Made by a program: the position numbers and the translations under genes. A DNA stretch of 20,755 bases from Microcystis aeruginosa W13-11 (GTDB lineage: Bacteria; Cyanobacteriota; Cyanobacteriia; Cyanobacteriales; Microcystaceae): NCBI GenBank assembly GCA_009995705.1, contig JAADBR010000134.1:1-20755 (forward strand), written 5' to 3'. Numbering within the stretch: the stretch's first letter is position 1; the number at the start of each line of letters is the position of its first letter. Below the pieces are notes generated by a model. The model was not told the origin of the DNA, ran no database searches, and worked only from the letters and a program-made list of their open reading frames with translations. This document shows, in pieces, positions 15,469 to 20,755 of this stretch.

Positions 15469-16179
15469 CTACTTAATTTCGCGGACTACCGGCTTACCGT
15501 CGATAATTTCACCGACGAGAATCAGATCAGCAACCCCGACAAATAAACCATTTTCTAAAACCCCCGGCATATTATTAATAGTTCTTTCCAAATCAGCCGG
15601 GTCATCGATACTATCAAATTTAACATCGATAACTAAATTGCCTTGATCTGTCACCACCGGGCCGGCTTTTTTCACTCCCATGCGCAGGGAAGGTTTACCA
15701 CCGAGGGCCTCTAATTTCAGCATCACTGGAGTCATGGCCATGGGTAACACTTCCACCGGCAAAGGAAAAGTCGATCCCAACTTATCCACCAGCTTATTGC
15801 CATCCACTACCACAACAAAAATATCGGCGAGACTATCGACAATTTTCTCCTGAGTATGGGCAGCACCGCCACCTTTAATCAGGTTTTTCTGGGGATCCAC
15901 CTCATCGGCCCCATCGATAGCGATATCCATCTTTGCGATGACATCGAGGGTAGTGAGGGGAATTCCGTACTTCCTCGCCAAAACCTGCGCTTGAAAAGAA
16001 GTGGGAACCCCGACAATATTGCTGATTTCCCCGCTTTGCAGTCTAGCACCGAGATATTCGATCGCATATGCCGTCGTTGAACCAGTTCCCAATCCCACGA
16101 CCGAATTAGATTGAACTAGATTAGCGGCGGTCTTACCGACCTCCTGTTTCATGAGAATGACCGGATCGATTGCTGTCAT
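15469..16179 (-). CDS. rpiA: Ribose-5-phosphate isomerase A
   Basis: 236 residues from ATG 16179, preceded by AGGAG eight bases upstream; a GTG three codons earlier is less likely. RpiA interconverts ribose 5-phosphate and ribulose 5-phosphate in the cytoplasm, feeding ribulose bisphosphate regeneration in the Calvin cycle and the oxidative pentose phosphate pathway. The [12 protein letters not shown] loop (about 29-40) binds phosphate; DGADEVDP holds the catalytic aspartates; [12 protein letters not shown] holds the conserved lysine and glutamate (catalytic Glu region); [11 protein letters not shown] and [12 protein letters not shown] are also diagnostic. All active-site motifs are intact and the length is typical. 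It is transcribed on its own, with a hairpin after the stop; the RNA-binding protein gene lies 72 bp upstream on the same strand. Confidence 0.97.
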   Translation of the reverse strand: MTAIDPVILMKQEVGKTAANLVQSNSVVGLGTGSTTAYAIEYLGARLQSGEISNIVGVPTSFQAQVLARKYGIPLTTLDVIAKMDIAIDGADEVDPQKNLIKGGGAAHTQEKIVDSLADIFVVVVDGNKLVDKLGSTFPLPVEVLPMAMTPVMLKLEALGGKPSLRMGVKKAGPVVTDQGNLVIDVKFDSIDDPADLERTINNMPGVLENGLFVGVADLILVGEIIDGKPVVREIK

Positions 16180-16251
16180 GATGCACACTCCTAAAAGCGA
16201 TGTTTTGAACCTCTTAGTTATCGGCTATCCCTTGCCCTCTTGTCAATGGAA

Positions 16252-16779
16252 TTAGGGATTAGTGGCTTGGGCTGCTAACATTTCCTTGAGTTTAGCCAAT
16301 TCATTGGCCCAACGGGGATCTGGCTGTAAAGCATCACCATCGCTGGTAACTTTCGGGGCATTATTGCCACCCCGTTCAGCCTTGCGTTTTTTGCCGCCGC
16401 CGCCGCCACCACTGGATTTGCGCGGTGCTGCCGTCGTCGGTTTCGGAGTCGGTCTTTCGACTTTTTCCGGGGTTTCTACGCTGGCCTCTGGTCCTTCTGC
16501 TTCTTCCCCTTCTTCTTTACCTCCCTTGCTGCGGGGGAGAGCTTTCTCGATTTTGATCGGGTTTTCCATGAAGGATTGACCGTTGTATTTTTCGATAAAC
16601 TGGTCAGCTAGTTCGTCGCTAGGGACGGTAACGAAGGCAAAACCGCGACATTTGCCGGTTTTGCGATCTTTGATGACTTTAGTGGTGATCGTATCCCCTT
16701 CATCGGCAAAAAGCGCCTGTAATTTTTCGCGCTCGACGGATTCTTTGGGCAAATTACCAACGTATAGACGAACGGACAT
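16252..16779 (-). CDS. RRM-type RNA-binding protein with long C-terminal extension (Rbp3-like)
   Basis: 175 residues from ATG 16779, which has GGAGG upstream; an in-frame TTG at 16794 is not favoured. A single RRM: RNP2 LYVGNL (5-10), RNP1 KCRGFAFV (43-50), domain end near IKIEKALPRSK (75-85). After it comes an acidic, then Pro/Thr-rich, then Gly/Lys-rich linker, and a conserved-looking tail PDPRWANELAKLKEML. Most cyanobacterial Rbp proteins are about 100 residues with a short Gly-rich end, so this is the longer type, which I recall for Synechocystis Rbp3 (implicated in placing photosystem mRNAs at thylakoids). The link to Rbp3 rests on length and N-terminus only. A leader of unknown length follows the promoter in the gap to nblA. 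Confidence 0.88.
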   Translation of the reverse strand: MSVRLYVGNLPKESVEREKLQALFADEGDTITTKVIKDRKTGKCRGFAFVTVPSDELADQFIEKYNGQSFMENPIKIEKALPRSKGGKEEGEEAEGPEASVETPEKVERPTPKPTTAAPRKSSGGGGGGKKRKAERGGNNAPKVTSDGDALQPDPRWANELAKLKEMLAAQATNP

Positions 16780-17344
16780 GATGGATTCCTCCAAGTATAG
16801 GGTGATGTAAAAACTTGTGCGACATTCCGTGCCTGTATGCTGATTTTTTTAAGGCAAACAGGGCTAAGGAAGATATTTCCCAGCGATAAGCTTGTAGTTT
16901 CTGCACGATAGCGGCTGTGGCCGTCAATTTTGACTATCCTTAACGATTTCAACGAGAGGGACGGAATCTAGGGGTTACGTTTTTAGCTTTTAACAGGCCT
17001 AATCATTCAACTTACCCGATTTATGTCGCTCTCTTCGATTATTACAGAATGTTTACACAATTTGTCAAATATTTTCTCTTGATCGGGGTTGTCTAAGTAT
17101 AACTACTTAAGTATTTGTTCACAGTAAGCAAAATTTTATGAAAACTCTTGCTAAATGTATCATTATATGCTTCTTTCCTTTCGGCGGCGGGGTATCCTAG
17201 CTAACGGGAGGGAAAAAGCAAAAGCCCCTCTACAGATACATTGACACTTTGTCAAGTATTTGTTACATTAGTTAAAGAAAAGAGGTGATACCAATCACCC
17301 ATCTCGCTTGTGATCAACCACCGTCTTCATTGAGGAGGAACACC
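16780..17344. promoter_or_regulatory. 565-bp divergent gap between the RRM gene and nblA
   Basis: No gene is supported here; open frames inside it on the minus strand lack family features. It must hold the RRM promoter (left) and the nblA promoter (right). The right half carries a palindrome TACTTAAGTA (17104-17113), three related AT-rich motifs at 17061-17075, 17109-17122 and 17248-17266, and a strong promoter at 17241-17269. I searched by eye for an NtcA site (GTA-N8-TAC) and found no exact match. Confidence 0.7.
17241..17269 (+). promoter_or_regulatory. nblA promoter, -35 TTGACA and -10 TACATT
   Basis: TTGACA (17241-17246), a 17-base spacer, and TACATT (17264-17269): a perfect -35 and a 4-of-6 -10 box. 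A start near 17276 would give a leader of about 70 bases to the nblA ATG. The -35 forms half of an inverted repeat TTGACA-CTT-TGTCAA (17241-17255), so a repressor or activator could contact it. nblA is normally switched on by nutrient stress through NblR and/or RpaB-type regulators; which acts here is not shown. Confidence 0.65.
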
Positions 17345-17545
17345 ATGTCTCAACCGATCGAACTTTCCTTAGAACAACAGTTCAACATTCGTTCTTTTCA
17401 GACTCAGGTAGAAAAAATGAGTCAGGAGCAAGCGCAGGATTTCCTGATCAAGCTCTACGAACAAATGATGGTCAGAGAAAATATGTACAAAGCTTTTCTC
17501 AAACACCAGTGGGGTCTAGATTCTAATCCCTGGGCCCCCCAGTAA
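17345..17545 (+). CDS. nblA: NblA phycobilisome degradation adaptor
   Basis: 66 residues from ATG 17345, with a GAGGAGG ribosome site eight bases upstream; an in-frame GTG at 17285 is not favoured. It opens MSQPIELSLEQQFNI, followed by FQTQVEKMSQEQAQDFLIKL and YEQMMVRENMYKAFLKH, the helix-turn-helix hairpin typical of NblA. NblA binds phycobiliproteins and recruits the Clp protease so that phycobilisomes are broken down under nitrogen, sulfur or similar starvation; it acts at the thylakoid surface. Length and the conserved LxxQF, LYxxMM and Y-K-LxHxWG positions all fit. This gene marks the source as a phycobilisome-containing cyanobacterium. A UspA-type gene follows 133 bp downstream on the same strand. 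Confidence 0.95.
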   Translation: MSQPIELSLEQQFNIRSFQTQVEKMSQEQAQDFLIKLYEQMMVRENMYKAFLKHQWGLDSNPWAPQ

Positions 17546-17678
17546 CTCATTTCACCCCTGCGGGCGACCTCTTTCTCCGGCTGGGTTTCTCCGGAAACGA
17601 GCTAGGGATGCGGGGCGCATTTCTTCACCTTTTTAGCTATTCTTAGGGAAGGATAACCGAATTGCTAGGGGTTAATTT

Positions 17679-18560
17679 ATGTTCGAGCGCGCTTTGATCT
17701 GTACAGATCTTTTCGATGGTCTCCATCGTCTTGTCCATTGTGTGCCACACTTAGCCCTGAGCGGCTTAAAACAAGTTATCTTCCTCCACAGTATTCCGAT
17801 TTGGGAACAACCCACCCTAGCTGCCGTAGATCAAGCAAAAATTGATGCGGCCAAAGAAAAATTATCCCCAGCTTTAGCAAATATTCCCGACGGTATGACA
17901 GTTATTGTCGAAATCTCTAACCGTCGTCCCGTGGATGCCGTGCGGGAAATCCTTGCTAATCACTCTATTGACGTGATTTTGATGGGAAATCCCATGCGCG
18001 GTGCTGTCCAAGAAAAATTATTCGGTAGTACCAGTTTAGCGATCGCCGGTATTACCGATATTCCGCTGCTGATTTTCCGACCGCAATTATTATCAGTTTA
18101 TACTCGCGATGAATTGGCCTTGCGCTGCCAGCATCTCTGGAAACATTTATTAATTCCCTACGATGGCAGTCCCGACGCAATTTATCTAATTGAACAGATA
18201 GAAAAATACGCTCAAACCCGCGCCCCTGGCTCTTTTGAGCAATGTCTTCTCCTCCGGGTAGTGGAAAATATCAGTCGCGATCCTGGTGTCACCGAATACC
18301 GTTTTAATGATGCCCATCGGCAATTAGAAGCGGTGCAAGCGCGACTAGAAAAACTCGGTTTGCAAGTAGAGAGCCAAGTGCGATCAGGAACACCTGTATT
18401 AGAAGTTTTGACGGCAGCAGAAGAAAATGCTATCAGTGCGATCGCAGTGGCCACCTGCCATCGTTCTAATATGTTGGAATGGTTAGCCTTGCGTCGGATT
18501 AATGAAGATATTCTTCATCAACTGTGGTTTCCGCTCTTATTTTTCTCACCGAAGGGATAG
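17679..18560 (+). CDS. Tandem-domain universal stress protein (UspA family)
   Basis: 293 residues with two Usp domains in tandem. Domain 1 is about 1-140 (MFERALICTDLFDGLHRLV, VIFLHSIPIW, IDVILMGNPMRGAVQEKLFGST); MGNPMRG followed by LFGST is close to the ATP-binding G-x2-G-x9-G(S/T) motif, with the first glycine spacing slightly off. Domain 2 is about 150-290 (HLLIPYDGSPDAIYLIEQIE, LLRVVE, SAIAVATCHRSNMLEW); its C-terminal loop lacks the glycine pair, so it probably does not bind ATP. The family helps cells survive stress; partners are unknown. Its place next to nblA on the same strand fits starvation or stress response, but the separate 133-bp gap means a shared transcript is unproven. Confidence 0.87.
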   Translation: MFERALICTDLFDGLHRLVHCVPHLALSGLKQVIFLHSIPIWEQPTLAAVDQAKIDAAKEKLSPALANIPDGMTVIVEISNRRPVDAVREILANHSIDVILMGNPMRGAVQEKLFGSTSLAIAGITDIPLLIFRPQLLSVYTRDELALRCQHLWKHLLIPYDGSPDAIYLIEQIEKYAQTRAPGSFEQCLLLRVVENISRDPGVTEYRFNDAHRQLEAVQARLEKLGLQVESQVRSGTPVLEVLTAAEENAISAIAVATCHRSNMLEWLALRRINEDILHQLWFPLLFFSPKG

Positions 18561-19030
18561 ACTGGAAAAAAGATTCTCTTGAGGATAAACCACCAAGGCA
18601 CAAAGGACACAGAGAGGAAGACAGATTCGATCGCTAAAATCTATCCCAAAAAAGACAAGAGAGCCGCAAAAATTTGGGGGAAATTAACTTAAGTAAGTAG
18701 TTATAATGAAATTGAAGACGGATTTTGCCTCTGATCCCCCCTGCCCCTACCCTTAATGGTTCTTCGTTACTTGGTAGGGTTAGATCGGGGGGCATAAATT
18801 GACTAAATCCTTATCTGGCAAGAGACTTAATTGATTAGTTCGTTCTAGATCGAAAATAATTGGCGAAAATCGCAGCAATGTCTTTCTATATGAGGGTTTC
18901 ATCCCTTATAACCCCCGTCCATTGCATAACACAAACCGAAGAATCCCCTTGATAAGGGGGGTACCTGATAATTTTTAATGCCTACCTACTTAATAATCAG
19001 AGGTTAAATTGGCTAAGTTAATCATTACCA
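18561..19030. other. 470-bp gap dominated by a MITE-like element
   Basis: No gene is supported. Left of 18689 is an AAGGCACAAAGGACACAGAG-like stretch (near 18594) of a sort seen often in bacterial gaps. The rest is the 305-bp element described separately, ending 38 bp before the glycosyltransferase stop. Confidence 0.65.
18689..18993. mobile_element. 305-bp MITE-like element
   Basis: TTAAGTAAGTAG (18689-18700) and CTACCTACTTAA (18982-18993) are inverted ends matching at 11 of 12 bases. Inside are an inverted pair CCCTACC/GGTAGGG (18745-18751 / 18773-18779) and a hairpin CCCCTT-GAT-AAGGGG (18945-18959), and no frame of useful length. The right 50 bp recur at 15371-15420. This fits a non-autonomous miniature inverted-repeat element; which transposase moved it is not known, and no target duplication is certain. 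Confidence 0.55.
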
Positions 19031-20119
19031 TTACCTCTCAAAGTATTCTACGATAGCTCTCGCTATCGATTCTGCACCATCTTTAGGCAGTTTAACCTTT
19101 AATCGTGGCGGTTGGGTGGCTTGGCGTAAAAAGTCCCAATTACCTTGAAAAAATTCTTCACTGCTAATGATTTGATGATAACTATAATCTTGGATTCCAG
19201 CCAATAAAATCGCCGATTCGGCGAAACCTTCTCGAATTAGGGAAACAATCGGCACCTCTAATTTTAAAGCCTCGGCAAAGGTACTATATCCCGGTTTGGA
19301 AATAATTCGATCGCACAAGGGCATAAAATCCACAGGACGATAGCTCCGATCTGGTTGATCCTGTAAGCGGACTAAATTGGGCAATTCGGGCGCGTTTTTT
19401 TCAAAAGTAATAAATTGCCAATCGGGAAAACTAGCGAGGTTATTATATGGAATTGCTTCTAATCCTAACCCCCCAAAACTCAATAAAATAGTTTTTTCTT
19501 TGGGGGTATTTAGCTTAAATTCCTGTCGTAATTGTTCTTCACTGTAGCAAGGTGTACCCCCGGTTAAACCTGCCTCGGTAACATGGGGAAATGCTGTCAT
19601 TGCTTCTGCTAAAGGCAGTTTAAACAGGCGATCGCATTGATTATAACAACGACTGATCCAATCACTAATACTGGCAAATTCTTCACCCCAATCACGATAG
19701 ATAAAATCCCAGCCAAAGTTACCAATCATCCAACAAGGAAGCCCCGCACTTTTGGCAATTAGTGCCGCTAAAGGCGGTAAATCGGCTACAACTAAACCCA
19801 CACGATTAGTTTTAATAAAATTAACTTCACTGGCGATAATTGACCTTGATTGAGCAATTATTTGTTCTAATTTTTCTTTGGTAGCTAATTTATCCATCGT
19901 TAAACTATCCGATTGGATTACCCCCACATCAAACCCCCGGTGTCTTTGAATATATTCTCCGGATATGTAGGAATCTAATAACCAGCGCGGAGCCGTGGTG
20001 ACTAATATCGGCAAAATTTCGGGATTAAGTTCAATAACATTAGCTACTACCGAAGCACTGCGGACAGCATGGCCAAAACCATGATTAGTAACGGCGAAAT
20101 AAACAACAGGACGAGACAT
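19031..20119 (-). CDS. MurG-like glycosyltransferase (GT-B fold)
   Basis: 362 residues from ATG 20119; the frame stays open to a GTG at 20185, but the strand MSRPVVYFAVTNHGFGHAVR starts the Rossmann fold, so the ATG is preferred. No clear ribosome site is seen. The glycine loop NHGFGHAVRS (12-21) corresponds to the donor/acceptor loop of MurG-type enzymes, and ISKPGYSTFAEALKLEVPIV (about 275-294) to the C-terminal nucleotide-sugar site. TILLSFGGLG is the linker into the second domain. No signal peptide or membrane segment is seen. The family transfers sugars from nucleotide donors, often to lipids; donor and acceptor are unknown. The broken HNH gene lies upstream on the same strand. Confidence 0.8.
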   Translation of the reverse strand: MSRPVVYFAVTNHGFGHAVRSASVVANVIELNPEILPILVTTAPRWLLDSYISGEYIQRHRGFDVGVIQSDSLTMDKLATKEKLEQIIAQSRSIIASEVNFIKTNRVGLVVADLPPLAALIAKSAGLPCWMIGNFGWDFIYRDWGEEFASISDWISRCYNQCDRLFKLPLAEAMTAFPHVTEAGLTGGTPCYSEEQLRQEFKLNTPKEKTILLSFGGLGLEAIPYNNLASFPDWQFITFEKNAPELPNLVRLQDQPDRSYRPVDFMPLCDRIISKPGYSTFAEALKLEVPIVSLIREGFAESAILLAGIQDYSYHQIISSEEFFQGNWDFLRQATQPPRLKVKLPKDGAESIARAIVEYFER

Positions 20120-20193
20120 AAATATCAAGTAAGGTGAGAATAATAAGCGATAAATTTTGTTTTTCAGACTGTAGATAATAATCACCCTTAATT

Positions 20194-20640
20194 TTAGGGA
20201 GGCAAATGAGGCAGTATATAAATACTAGCAAAAGCATAATATTCCGCTCCCGGTTGACAAGCTTCTTGCAGTAAAGATAAAGCCTCCGAGTCTCCTTGTT
20301 TTGCGTAACGTAATAATGCTAACAACTTTTTAACATATTGACTACGATGGTTGATTAATTCTTTTCGTCCACGCAGACCATTGAGATCAAAAATATCTTC
20401 AACAATTGTACCACGTTGATCTCGACCATAAACACTGGCTAATTTTGCCATTTCATCCCAAACAAATTTAAGATGTGTATTCGGATCGGTTACTCCATCC
20501 GTGGGGTCTATTAACAGAGGATTTCCCGTGATATCATCGAGAGGAAAATTTGTGCCTTTGTGATTGGCATCATTACATTTATCACAAGAAAGCAGTAAAT
20601 TCTCCCAAGTAAAAGTCAGATCAGGATACTGGCTTTTTGG
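20194..20640 (-). pseudogene. 5'-truncated HNH endonuclease (TIGR02646/PtuB-like)
   Basis: The frame from 20640 down reads PKSQYPDLTFTWENLLLSCD, then KCNDANHKGTNFPLDD, then NPLLIDPTDGVTDPNTHL, ending QPGAEYYAFASIYILPHLPP. The run PKSxYPxLxxxWxNLLxxCxxCN, with K-G-xxFP and PLLxDP after it, matches the C-terminal part of the HNH family often paired with ATPases (TIGR02646, PtuB-like). The N-terminal half, with the EHFRPK-type first catalytic His, is missing: at 20640 the sequence switches to GATAAAACCCACATTC, also found at 11359, and a stop follows in frame at 20662-20664. An ATG at 20451 would give only the non-catalytic tail. It is a dead relic, likely of a defence gene; no ATPase partner is seen in the window. 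Confidence 0.72.
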
Positions 20641-20755
20641 ATAAAACCCACATTCCGCACCCTAAGCTGTCACAGAGAGAAATTACGGAGAGAAAAAATC
20701 AAAGTGAGCATAAAAATAAACATAAGGAGCGAAAAAAGGCATTTGAGAAACAGTA
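20639..20755. mobile_element. Probable IS end or remnant at the window edge
   Basis: GATAAAACCCACATTC (20639-20654) repeats 11360-11375 and abuts the decapitated HNH gene. Downstream (20655-20755) is AT-rich sequence without an open frame of note. The most economical reading is the terminal sequence of an insertion sequence whose body lies beyond the window, but no transposase is visible here. Confidence 0.4.

Noticed and set aside
16262..16579. Plus-strand proline-rich frame opposite the RRM gene
   Set aside because: It is the complement of the low-complexity Gly/Lys linker of the RRM protein; the RRM itself is unambiguous on the minus strand.
17042..17058. RpaB HLR1-type direct repeat (TTACAGAATGTTTACA) upstream of nblA
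   Set aside because: The two TTACA units are 11 bases apart, while the HLR1 consensus needs 10; it is suggestive only, so not called.
17105..17240. NtcA site GTA-N8-TAC near nblA
   Set aside because: Only partial matches (for example GTA-N8-TAA) were found by eye; none exact at a proper distance from the -10 box.

Overview
The window looks like a chromosomal segment of a bloom-forming cyanobacterium, most likely Microcystis or a close relative. Three things point this way. It carries nblA (phycobilisome degradation), a cyanobacterial metallothionein/SmtB pair and a cyanobacterial RRM protein. The HIP1 octamer GCGATCGC occurs about eight times (for example at 5494, 5637, 6360, 9827, 13275, 18039, 18438 and 19628). 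The gaps between genes are full of short dispersed repeats, heptamer tandem repeats and transposon debris. The genus is my inference; no marker gene here settles it.

Layout. 1-500 is non-coding with small palindromes and short tandem repeats. 504-1195 is a metal-response unit: an SmtB-type operator, a 54-residue metallothionein (smtA) and an SmtB/ArsR repressor. It converges, with overlapping stops, on a secreted pentapeptide/TPR protein (1192-1980). 2182-5244 is a large SNF2-family ATPase, which again overlaps at its 3' end with the last gene of a three-gene minus-strand cluster (7616 to 5241): a K+-channel-like membrane protein, a DUF2092 periplasmic protein and a Gly/Arg-rich DUF6515-like exported protein. 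7617-8326 is non-coding with three clear hairpins. 8327-10987 is clpB. 11051-11690 is a repeat-dense island.

The minus-strand block from 13520 to 11691 holds a MetF-like reductase, a small odd protein with a glycine every fifth residue and a His-rich tail, and a GNAT acetyltransferase. A GDSL hydrolase (13751-14479) diverges from it. 14480-15318 is a gene graveyard: a possible small minus-strand ORF, a frameshifted MazF/PemK-type toxin and the 3' stub of an ISAs1-family transposase. rpiA (16179-15469) and an Rbp3-like RNA-binding protein (16779-16252) follow on the minus strand. nblA (17345-17545), preceded by a good promoter with repeated motifs, and a tandem UspA protein (17679-18560) follow on the plus strand. 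18689-18993 is a MITE-like element. The right end carries a MurG-like glycosyltransferase (20119-19031) and a decapitated HNH endonuclease (20640-20194) cut at a sequence that also occurs at 11359.

The genes fall into small functional units rather than one pathway: zinc/heavy-metal homeostasis (smtA/smtB), protein quality control and stress (clpB, UspA, nblA), central carbon and one-carbon metabolism (rpiA, metF-like) and an envelope cluster (channel, DUF2092, DUF6515). The toxin, transposase and HNH remnants show that accessory or defence genes were present and have decayed. I see no intact, clearly new multi-gene system. The least explained intact pieces are the channel/DUF2092/DUF6515 cluster and the glycine-pentad/His-tail protein next to the GNAT enzyme.
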